From Flavobacteriaceae bacterium (GTDB taxonomy: Bacteria > Bacteroidota > Bacteroidia > Flavobacteriales > Flavobacteriaceae), in assembly GCA_002690085.1 (NCBI GenBank), contig NZDM01000106.1:1-25804 (forward strand): a stretch of DNA of 25,804 nucleotides. The letters are read 5' to 3'. Positions 1 to 7,105 of the stretch are shown piece after piece. The position numbers were made by a program, and so were the translations under genes. Numbering within the stretch: the first letter of the stretch is position 1; each line of letters begins with the position of its first letter. Under the pieces are notes generated by a model that did no database searches, was not told the origin of the DNA, and saw only the letters and a list, made by a program, of their open reading frames with translations.

Positions 1-825
1 AATAAGATGAATGCCAAAACTGCCAAATTAGCTTTGGGTTCCATATTGGACATCCCTCTTGAACACATTGAAGTCAATCCATTTCAACCTAGATCAAAAT
101 TTAAAGAAGATTCATTGCTTCAACTCGCGGGCTCCATCAAAGAACTGGGGATCATACAACCAATCACTTTAAGAAAATTGGGGGCAAATGCCTTTCAATT
201 GTTATCTGGGGAACGTCGCTTTCGTGCGTCTAAAATGTTGGGTTTAAAAACAATACCTGCCTATATTCGCCTTGCCAACGACCAAGAAGCACTCGAAATG
301 GCATTGGTAGAAAACATTCAGCGTCAAGATTTAGACCCCATAGAAATTGCGATGAGCTACCAAAGGTTGATGGATGAAGTAAAGCTAACACAAGATCAAA
401 TGAGCCAACGCGTTGGAAAAAAACGATCTACAATTGCCAACTATCTAAGGCTTTTAAAACTAGACCCTATCATCCAAACAGGCATGCGAGATGGGTTTAT
501 TGGGATGGGACATGGCCGTGCAATGGTAAACATCCGCAAACTCCAAGATCAACTGGCAATATATGAACGTGTTATATCCAAAAAATTGTCGGTGAGAGCT
601 ACAGAAGCCTTGGTGAATGAATACAGCAACCCAGAATCAAAACCCAGCAAAAAAACAGTCGAACTTCCCAACTTTGCTAAAAAAGGTTTGAATAAGATTT
701 CTAATTTTTTTGGTCAAAATGTTTCGATAAAAATGGGGAAAAGGAATAAAGGAACCATTTCTATACCCTTCCATTCTAAAGAAGACTACAAACGCATCTT
801 AAAACTTTTGGATGGAAATCAATAA
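1..825 (+). CDS. parB: ParB chromosome-partitioning protein (5' partial)
   Basis: DNA-binding CTPase of the ParABS system, which loads at parS sites near the origin and works with ParA to segregate chromosomes. The visible 272 residues (counted from the ATG at 7) hold the ParB/Srx fold: NPFQPR at 24-29, GERRFRAS at 68-75 and ENIQRQDL at 102-109, which form the nucleotide pocket. A KorB-like helix-turn-helix follows at about 127-150, then a C-terminal dimerisation region. The frame is open to the window edge. Family members usually carry about 25 more N-terminal residues, with a similar stretch just before NPFQPR, so the true start probably lies upstream, where parA would be expected. The stop overlaps the next gene by 14 bases, which suggests translational coupling. 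Confidence 0.93.
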   Translation, partial: NKMNAKTAKLALGSILDIPLEHIEVNPFQPRSKFKEDSLLQLAGSIKELGIIQPITLRKLGANAFQLLSGERRFRASKMLGLKTIPAYIRLANDQEALEMALVENIQRQDLDPIEIAMSYQRLMDEVKLTQDQMSQRVGKKRSTIANYLRLLKLDPIIQTGMRDGFIGMGHGRAMVNIRKLQDQLAIYERVISKKLSVRATEALVNEYSNPESKPSKKTVELPNFAKKGLNKISNFFGQNVSIKMGKRNKGTISIPFHSKEDYKRILKLLDGNQ

Positions 826-1399
826 ATTTCTGATTACGACTTTTTGCATTGTGAGCTGTTTTTTGACCCAATCACAAAACAAGCCCATTGAGAACGATGA
901 TGCACTTGTCATTGAAGCAATAACAAAACCTGATAAAATGAATCCATTGCGACCTGCAAAGGCTGCTTTTTATTCGGCTGCTCTACCTGGCTTAGGACAA
1001 GCATACAATAAAAAATATTGGAAAATACCTATTGTTTACGGGGCGATTGGCACAGCACTTTATTTTTATTTTGACAATGATAAAATTTATGACCGTTACC
1101 GCAATGCTTACAAAAGACGTTTAGCAGGCTTTACAGATGACGAATTCTATGGCCCTGGTGAAGGCCCATTTATTTCTGAAGATGCGCTCATTAGAGCGCA
1201 ACGCACCTTAAAACGCAATAAAGAAATGTCTATGCTTGTGGCTGTAGGCTTGTATGTGCTGAACATTATTGATGCCAATGTAGATGCGCATTTACTTCAA
1301 TACAACATGGACGAAAACTTATCATTTAAGCCCTTTATCGACTTTAACAACCCCAATTACATCGCGCAAATTGGGCTTTCATTAAACTTAAAACTTTAA
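812..1399 (+). CDS. DUF5683 domain-containing membrane protein
   Basis: A 195-aa protein of the Bacteroidota DUF5683 family; its function is unknown. It has an N-terminal signal peptide (hydrophobic 7-19, likely cleaved near TQS-Q at 19-22). The conserved core follows: the motif NPLRPAKAAFYSAALPGLGQ at 44-63, then YNKKYWKIP, a hydrophobic helix near 72-88, a charged stretch rich in Y, R and K, and another hydrophobic helix near 138-156. The LPGLGQ-Y-KKYWK pattern resembles other small envelope proteins with glycine-rich paired helices. It overlaps parB by 14 bases and ends 3 bases before dapB, so it is co-transcribed with both. Location in or across the envelope is inferred from the signal peptide and helices. 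Confidence 0.8.
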   Translation: MEINKFLITTFCIVSCFLTQSQNKPIENDDALVIEAITKPDKMNPLRPAKAAFYSAALPGLGQAYNKKYWKIPIVYGAIGTALYFYFDNDKIYDRYRNAYKRRLAGFTDDEFYGPGEGPFISEDALIRAQRTLKRNKEMSMLVAVGLYVLNIIDANVDAHLLQYNMDENLSFKPFIDFNNPNYIAQIGLSLNLKL

Positions 1400-1402
1400 G
1401 AT

Positions 1403-2107
1403 ATGAAAATTGCATTGTTTGGCTATGGAAAAATGGGGAAAGTCATCGAGAAAATTGCAATTGAAAGAGGTCATGAGATTGTATTAAAAATAGAACAAGG
1501 GGACGCTAGCTATAATTTAAAAATAGCCGATGTAGCCATTGACTTTAGTACACCAACCGCAGCAGTTTCTAACATAACCAAAGCAATTAACTGCCAGATC
1601 CCGGTGGTTTGTGGAACCACAGGATGGTTGGAAGCTTTTGAATCCATTAAATCCTTATGCCACACCAAAAATGGCGCTTTTTTATATGCCTCCAATTTTA
1701 GTTTGGGCATGAACCTCTTTTTTGAATTAAATCGGAAATTAGCGCAAGTGATGAAACCATATGGTGAATACAGCATGGGCATAGAAGAAATTCACCACAC
1801 TCAAAAACAGGATGCCCCCTCTGGAACCTCAATAACTTTAGCAGAAGATGCTATTAAAGAGAACGAATATACAGGCTGGTCCCTGGGACAATCTTTAGAT
1901 CCCAAACAAATTTGTATCGAAGCCAAACGCATTGAAAATATTCCAGGCACACATTCTGTTTCCTACGATTCAAAAATTGACAGCATTGAAATTAAACACA
2001 TTGCAAAAAATCGAGAAGGGTTTGGGTTAGGCGCTGTGATAGCAGCCGAATGGTTGTTAGGTAAAACAGGGGTGTTTTCTATGAAAGATGTTTTGAATAT
2101 TAAATAA
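1403..2107 (+). CDS. dapB: 4-hydroxy-tetrahydrodipicolinate reductase
   Basis: Reduces 4-hydroxy-tetrahydrodipicolinate to tetrahydrodipicolinate with NAD(P)H in the diaminopimelate/lysine pathway, which feeds peptidoglycan cross-linking. The 234 residues show a Rossmann start (GYGKMGK, 7-13), GTTG at 71-74 in the cofactor pocket, SNFSLGMN at 97-104, and the diagnostic catalytic segment EIHHTQKQDAPSGT at 129-142, with the His pair at 131-132 and Lys135. The length is slightly short of the 240-270 typical of the family, as is usual in this phylum. It starts at ATG 1403, three bases after the DUF5683 stop, and is followed by lepB after 46 bases. The identification is secure; co-transcription with parB is inferred from spacing. 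Confidence 0.96.
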   Translation: MKIALFGYGKMGKVIEKIAIERGHEIVLKIEQGDASYNLKIADVAIDFSTPTAAVSNITKAINCQIPVVCGTTGWLEAFESIKSLCHTKNGAFLYASNFSLGMNLFFELNRKLAQVMKPYGEYSMGIEEIHHTQKQDAPSGTSITLAEDAIKENEYTGWSLGQSLDPKQICIEAKRIENIPGTHSVSYDSKIDSIEIKHIAKNREGFGLGAVIAAEWLLGKTGVFSMKDVLNIK

Positions 2108-2153
2108 TTTGTAACGAAATTTGAATTTGAACATCCAATAAAAAAAATAGATT

Positions 2154-3755
2154 ATGACTTTAGCTGAATGGTTTTATTTTGGCCTTTTAATTCAATTGAT
2201 ACACGGTCTTGGAACTTGGAAAATTTATAAACAAGCGGGACAAAAACCATGGGCTGCTTTTGTTCCAATTTACAATGCGCTTGTTTTGTTCAAAATCATG
2301 AACAGGCCCTGGTATTGGGTCTTTTTTATTTTCCTTCCAGTTATCAATTGTGTTATGTTTCCTGTGATATGGGTTGAAACAGCCCGAAGTTTTGGGAAAA
2401 ATAAAACGAAAGATACCATTTTAGCGGTCTGCACATTGGGTTTTTATAATTATTATTTAAACTATTTTGTTGATTTACAACATATTAAAAACCGCTCACC
2501 AGAACCAAAATCGGCAGCAGGTCAATTTGTAAATTCCATTTTATTTGCCATAGTCGTAGCCAGTACAGTTCATATTTACATGATGCAGCCCTTTGTAATC
2601 CCCTCTTCTTCTTTAGAAAAATCACTTCTAGTAGGAGATTTTTTAATCGTTAGTAAATTACATTACGGTGCCAGGGTTCCAATGACAACCCTTAGCCTTC
2701 CAATGGTTCATGATACCATTCCATTAACCAAAAAGAAATCTTATTTATTTAACGATAGAATAGAAGAAAAGGAAACATCTTGGCTGAATAAATTCCAACT
2801 TCCTTTTTTAAGAATTCCTGGATGGGAAAACGTAAAACGCAATGAGATTGTAGTGTTTAACCAACCAGCTGACACGCTTTTGGATATGAATGATTTTACT
2901 CCAGATCGCAATTATTACAAGCCTATAGATAAGAAAACCAATCTAGTAAAACGTTGTGTGGGCATCCCAGGAGATTCCCTTGAAATTCGCGATGGATTTG
3001 TTTTTATCAACGGTAAAAAGAATGTACTTCCTTACCGGGCAAAACTTCAGTTCAGCTATGAAGGACGTATCAAACCAGGCAAAAGTTTCAGTCGAAATAT
3101 TGAAAACCGGTTAAAAACTTATTATGACATTACAGACGGAATTCAAAAGTCAAATACAGCTTTTAAACTGTTTGCCGCTACAGATGAAGCCGCGAAAGCA
3201 TTTAAAAACCACCCCAGCGTAGCAAGCATCCAGAAAATGACCCTTCCTGAAGATTATGCCGACCAAGATATGTTTCCTCAAGATGCTGAGTACCCTTGGA
3301 ATATGGCGTATTTTGGACCTATTTATATTCCAAAAAAAGGAGCCACTATTGAAATCAACACCAGCAATCTCCCTTTGTACAAACGTCTGATTTCAGAATA
3401 CGAAGGCAATAAGGTGTATGCCAAAGGCAATCAAGTTTACATCAATGGAAAAGTTGCTACCACATATACATGCAAACAAAATTATTATTGGATGATGGGA
3501 GACAACAGAAACAATTCAATTGATGCCAGGCGTTGGGGATTTGTTCCTGAAAATCACATTGTTGGAAAACCTGTCTTTATCTGGATGAGCTGGAATACCC
3601 ACGGGAAAGGCCTCAACAAAATTCGTTGGGACCGTGTCTTTACCACAGTACATCCTGATGGACCAAGACGATCTTACTTAAAATATTTTTTATTTTTTCT
3701 ATTGGCCAACTACGGCTTTAGAAAATGGCGTAAAAGAAGACAAAAAGTGGCTTAA
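2154..3755 (+). CDS. lepB: Signal peptidase I, long Bacteroidota type with N-terminal DUF5684-like region
   Basis: Removes signal peptides from exported preproteins at the outer face of the inner membrane, using a Ser/Lys dyad. The protein has 533 residues, far longer than most LepB. Residues 5-105 form a multi-helix membrane region of the DUF5684 type. A further membrane segment lies at about 127-145. The catalytic Ser box PSSSLEKSLLVGD spans 150-162, with Ser153 the likely nucleophile; the Lys box KRCVGIPGDS is at 266-275, with Lys266 the general base. A long insertion (about 290-435) separates these from the closing box GDNRNNSIDARRWG at 449-462. A last hydrophobic segment at 509-520 precedes a basic tail. 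All catalytic residues are present, so it should be active. It sits between dapB and a WbqC-family gene. Confidence 0.95.
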   Translation: MTLAEWFYFGLLIQLIHGLGTWKIYKQAGQKPWAAFVPIYNALVLFKIMNRPWYWVFFIFLPVINCVMFPVIWVETARSFGKNKTKDTILAVCTLGFYNYYLNYFVDLQHIKNRSPEPKSAAGQFVNSILFAIVVASTVHIYMMQPFVIPSSSLEKSLLVGDFLIVSKLHYGARVPMTTLSLPMVHDTIPLTKKKSYLFNDRIEEKETSWLNKFQLPFLRIPGWENVKRNEIVVFNQPADTLLDMNDFTPDRNYYKPIDKKTNLVKRCVGIPGDSLEIRDGFVFINGKKNVLPYRAKLQFSYEGRIKPGKSFSRNIENRLKTYYDITDGIQKSNTAFKLFAATDEAAKAFKNHPSVASIQKMTLPEDYADQDMFPQDAEYPWNMAYFGPIYIPKKGATIEINTSNLPLYKRLISEYEGNKVYAKGNQVYINGKVATTYTCKQNYYWMMGDNRNNSIDARRWGFVPENHIVGKPVFIWMSWNTHGKGLNKIRWDRVFTTVHPDGPRRSYLKYFLFFLLANYGFRKWRKRRQKVA

Positions 3756-3764
3756 TTTTTAAGA

Positions 3765-4418
3765 ATGTGTCTGCTATATCCCTCCTATTTTCCAAACATT
3801 GCTAGCTATTTAATCTTAACACAGCACAAAGACCTTTGCTTTGAGGTCAATGATAATTATCAGAAACAGACCTATAGAAACCGTAGTTATATTTACGGTG
3901 CTAATGGGAAAATGGGACTCCATATCCCCGTTCATTACACCCAGAATAAGCGCCAAAAAACACAAGATATTTTAATAGACAACTCAACACCATGGAAAAA
4001 TGTACAATGGAAATCTATAGAAAGTGCCTATAAAACCTCACCATTTTTTGAATTTTACGAAGATGAATTAAGACCTTTATTTCAAAAAGAGGACAACTTA
4101 TTGTTGCCCTTTGTTTTGGAATGTATTAATGCCATTAACCACTGTCTTGAATTTGATTTTAATTATACGACTTCTAAAGTGTTTAAGAAAGAATCAACTG
4201 AAAATGACTTTCGCTTTTTGATCAATGCGCGGAAAACAGTGACCATTCAAACCAAACCCTACATACAAGTATTCCAAGCAAAACATGGGTACATTTCGAA
4301 CCTCAGTATATTAGATCTACTTTTTAATATGGGTCCTGAAACGCTGAATTATTTAAAAACCCACCCACCAATCCAAATCAATATTGAAAAGCATCAAGGC
4401 GGCTTACTTAATTTTTAA
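3765..4418 (+). CDS. WbqC-family protein
   Basis: A 217-aa protein matching the WbqC-like family. It opens with the typical YPSYFPNIASY segment (5-15) and continues with EVNDNYQKQTYRNRSYIYG at 27-45 and then HIPVHYTQ (53-60). Some family members lie in O-antigen or sugar-biosynthesis clusters, but the biochemical role here is not established. No signal peptide or membrane helix is evident, so it is probably cytoplasmic. It starts 9 bases after the lepB stop and is the last gene of the parB-lepB run. Its 3' end overlaps the convergent EEP-family gene by 15 bases, leaving no room for a separate terminator between them. Confidence 0.83.
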   Translation: MCLLYPSYFPNIASYLILTQHKDLCFEVNDNYQKQTYRNRSYIYGANGKMGLHIPVHYTQNKRQKTQDILIDNSTPWKNVQWKSIESAYKTSPFFEFYEDELRPLFQKEDNLLLPFVLECINAINHCLEFDFNYTTSKVFKKESTENDFRFLINARKTVTIQTKPYIQVFQAKHGYISNLSILDLLFNMGPETLNYLKTHPPIQINIEKHQGGLLNF

Positions 4419-5414
4419 AGTGGCACATATTGGGTAATGATCAGAAAACTCAACTGCGTAATTTTTGAAGTTTAAGACCTCAATACTGGGATCTGCTAAA
4501 ATAAAATCTATACGCAAAGGGAAGTAATCAAAATTGTAGGTAACACCAAAGCCACTGCCAGCAACTTCATAGGTATCTTCTAAATTTGATTTTAAAAGCT
4601 TGTAAACATAGGAGTGGGCGGTATTATTGAAATCCCCGCATAAAACGATTTTATGAGGTGATTTGTGCATATGATTGGCTAGGAGCTCTGCTTGTACCTG
4701 TTGGGCTGTAAAAGTAGAACTCAATTGATTGAACATACGGTCAGATTGATGTGAGTCCAGCGTTCTAACATCTGTATTAATCCCTGTAGACTGTAAATGT
4801 AAGTTGTAGATACGAAGGGTATCTGATTTTATTTTGACATCTATAAAAACAGCGCGGTTAGCTGAACTTGGAAAGTTGATAACCCCTGAATTCACAAATT
4901 CATACTTTGAAAAGATGACAAGCTCGGATTTTGAGTTGGATTGAGGTCTAAAAACATAAGGATAGTTTAAATCTGTTGCAATGCCGCTTTCATATTCTTG
5001 AATACACACGATTGAAGGACTTTGATTTATGATAAAATTATGAATTTTTTCTGGAATGTCGTCCGCGTCGATCCATTTATACAAGTTTAATAAATGGACA
5101 TTATAACTCATTATTTCGATGCCCTTTTCATTAGAATTATCGTTAGAATTGAAATTAAAAGAAGATTTTATATGCGTATAGCCCAGGGCCATTACAAAAA
5201 AAGATAAAATGAATTGTCGCTTTAATTGTGCCAGCCAATAGATTAAAAATATCAAATTTAACAACAGTAGAAAAGGGACCGCTAGACTCAATACTGCCAA
5301 TACAGAAAAAGACTTTGGGGGTAGGAATGGTAAAATATAAGACAGTAAAAGTAGGGTTGCTGCTAATGAATTAAGCAGAAAGACAAGTTTATCAAAAAAG
5401 TTTAAACGTTTCAA
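4404..5414 (-). CDS. Membrane-anchored endonuclease/exonuclease/phosphatase (EEP) family protein
   Basis: An enzyme with the EEP (DNase I-like) fold behind three N-terminal membrane helices at about 13-30, 39-61 and 67-80. The metal-dependent phosphoesterase motifs are complete: MSYNVH at 102-107, CIQE with the metal-binding Glu140, NLHLQ (204-208), GDFNN at 260-264, RIDFI at 301-305 and SDHYP at 324-328. The substrate cannot be told from sequence; family members cut DNA, RNA, phosphoinositides or sphingomyelin. With three helices the catalytic domain probably faces the periplasm (inference). I place the start at TTG 5414, giving 336 aa: it lies 4 bases after the rhomboid stop and gives the MKRLNFFDK-type N-terminus. 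The upstream in-frame ATG at 5474 would overlap the conserved rhomboid tail by 56 bases. Confidence 0.85.
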   Translation of the reverse strand: MKRLNFFDKLVFLLNSLAATLLLLSYILPFLPPKSFSVLAVLSLAVPFLLLLNLIFLIYWLAQLKRQFILSFFVMALGYTHIKSSFNFNSNDNSNEKGIEIMSYNVHLLNLYKWIDADDIPEKIHNFIINQSPSIVCIQEYESGIATDLNYPYVFRPQSNSKSELVIFSKYEFVNSGVINFPSSANRAVFIDVKIKSDTLRIYNLHLQSTGINTDVRTLDSHQSDRMFNQLSSTFTAQQVQAELLANHMHKSPHKIVLCGDFNNTAHSYVYKLLKSNLEDTYEVAGSGFGVTYNFDYFPLRIDFILADPSIEVLNFKNYAVEFSDHYPICATLKIK

Positions 5415-5418
5415 GGGT

Positions 5419-6282
5419 TTATTTTTTCCCAGCCCTAAAAAGAAAGTCCTTCTCTTCTTGAGACAAACTTTCATAACCACTCTTACCAATCTTATCTAAA
5501 ATTAAATCTATTTGTTTTTGGTGGGTAAAAGCATTCTGGTCTTTCTTTGGTTTTGGTGTGTCTTTTTTAGTTTTTTTTCTGTAGATTGATTTGAATGGGC
5601 GTTTTTTATTGGATAAATAATCTAAAATATTATCTAAAAATTGACCAATTTCACGTCCTTTTTGCAATTGATAAGCAAAATAAAATCCCATAGCATAGCC
5701 TCCAATATGGGCGACTGTTCCACCAGAATTGGTAGAAAGTAACCCTGGTAAATCCAAAATAACCATGGCAATGCCCAAATACTTAAGTTTAAAGCGGAGG
5801 GTGAAAAAGCCTACCAATTTATCCGGCATATAAACACATAAAAAAATAATGCAAGCGCGCACTCCTGCTGAAGCACCTACCAAAGGACCATTGATGTTTA
5901 AAATGCCTGGAAATAGACTTGTAGCTAGTGAAAAGAAAACAGCACCAGAAATAATTCCCAATATATAAATCTTAAGGGCCATTCTAGGACGGTATAGGTT
6001 TGCGAAAGTTCTGGCCAAGATATACAAGACCAGCATATTAAAAAATAAATGAGTAAGGCTGTAGTGCAAGAAGCCATAAGTTATAATTGTCCATGGATTT
6101 AAAAATACCTCCCAAATATCATTTGAAAGGGACAAGAAATCTAAAACATAGAAGCGGCCATTGCTTATGACCAAACTTAACAATCCGGTGATAAGGAATA
6201 CCAGAGCGTTGATCACAATCATTTGTTCTAGAACGTGAAGCCGTGCTAATTTATCTTTAAGATCTTGGTAAAGCGTTGTCAT
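5419..6282 (-). CDS. Rhomboid family intramembrane serine protease with DUF6576-like C-terminal tail
   Basis: Cleaves transmembrane helices of substrate proteins within the inner membrane. The 287 residues form about six helices. They hold the HxxxN signature (His78, Asn82 in HLFFNM), the nucleophile in GASAG (Ser138) and the catalytic His192 in AHIGG, so the Ser-His dyad is intact. A soluble basic linker (about 222-250, rich in K and P) leads to a short conserved C-terminal module (255-287) with the pattern QKQIDLILDKIGKSGYESLS, resembling DUF6576. Its ATG directly follows the TAA of the upstream rhomboid with no base between. The natural substrates are unknown. Catalytic competence is inferred from the residues alone. 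Confidence 0.91.
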   Translation of the reverse strand: MTTLYQDLKDKLARLHVLEQMIVINALVFLITGLLSLVISNGRFYVLDFLSLSNDIWEVFLNPWTIITYGFLHYSLTHLFFNMLVLYILARTFANLYRPRMALKIYILGIISGAVFFSLATSLFPGILNINGPLVGASAGVRACIIFLCVYMPDKLVGFFTLRFKLKYLGIAMVILDLPGLLSTNSGGTVAHIGGYAMGFYFAYQLQKGREIGQFLDNILDYLSNKKRPFKSIYRKKTKKDTPKPKKDQNAFTHQKQIDLILDKIGKSGYESLSQEEKDFLFRAGKK

Positions 6283-7104
6283 TTAATTCCAGCGGTATTT
6301 ATTAAATTGATTTTTTTTCCAAAAATACATGATTAGAAAACCTGTGACAGCGCCTCCAATGTGAGCAATATAAGCCGTATTACTTGGGCTAAAGAAAGAT
6401 ACACCGGTTGTAGCTGAGATCAAATCTAATACAATGATTCCAGGGATGAAGTATTTGGCTTTAATTGGGATTGGTAAGAAAATTAGCATCAATTCGGTAT
6501 TGGGATTCAACATGCCAAAGGCCACTAAAATGCCCATAATAGCACCTGAAGCCCCTACCATGGCGCCATTGCTTTTAACATTCAGATCAAAAAGTGCTTT
6601 AAAAGATGTGTTATCTACTTGACTTAAAGACATCCCATTAGACTCCAATACAACTTGCATTTTATTTGCCAAAAGTTCTCCTTTAAACATATTTCCTTCT
6701 AAAATATTCAGTGCTGTAAGCTCTTGAATCAAATCGTAAGAAAAGCCATTGGATTCCAAGTCACCAATCAGTGGAAAAATCTGGATAAAGTATACCAAAA
6801 AGGTCAAGGCAGCTGCACCTAAACCGCAACTCAAATAAAAAATTAAAAATTTACGAAGTCCAAACTGTTGTTCAACCGCAGTCCCAAACATCCACAAAGC
6901 AAACATATTGAAAAGAAGATGTGTTAAATTACCGTGCATAAACATATGGGTGCCAATTTGCCAAAACTCAAAAGCACCACTCATGGGATAATAAAGCGCT
7001 AAAATTCCGTCAAAAAAATACTTATTTCCCGAAAAAGCGGTACCAACAAAAATGATAACATTTAGGATTAAAAGGTGTTTAACAGCAGGAGTTATTCGCA
7101 TCAT
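6283..7104 (-). CDS. Rhomboid family intramembrane serine protease
   Basis: A second intact rhomboid, 273 aa, immediately upstream of the previous one in the same operon. It has a W-x-GTHMFMHGNLTHLLFNM region at 48-67 (His62, Asn66), the nucleophile Ser186 in GASGAIMG, and His248 in AHIGGAVTG. Between helices three and four it carries an unusually long hydrophilic insertion, about residues 108-178, which would sit outside the membrane and could bind substrate (inference). It starts one base after the mutL stop; two ATG codons in tandem (7104 and 7101) could both serve. The two neighbouring rhomboids differ widely, including the insertion here and the tail there, so they are not a recent duplication. 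Confidence 0.92.
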   Translation of the reverse strand: MMRITPAVKHLLILNVIIFVGTAFSGNKYFFDGILALYYPMSGAFEFWQIGTHMFMHGNLTHLLFNMFALWMFGTAVEQQFGLRKFLIFYLSCGLGAAALTFLVYFIQIFPLIGDLESNGFSYDLIQELTALNILEGNMFKGELLANKMQVVLESNGMSLSQVDNTSFKALFDLNVKSNGAMVGASGAIMGILVAFGMLNPNTELMLIFLPIPIKAKYFIPGIIVLDLISATTGVSFFSPSNTAYIAHIGGAVTGFLIMYFWKKNQFNKYRWN

Positions 7105-7105
7105 A

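Noticed and set aside
1510..1782. 90-codon frame antisense to dapB
   Set aside because: Shadow of a conserved enzyme; no domain, no promoter, no independent codon signal.
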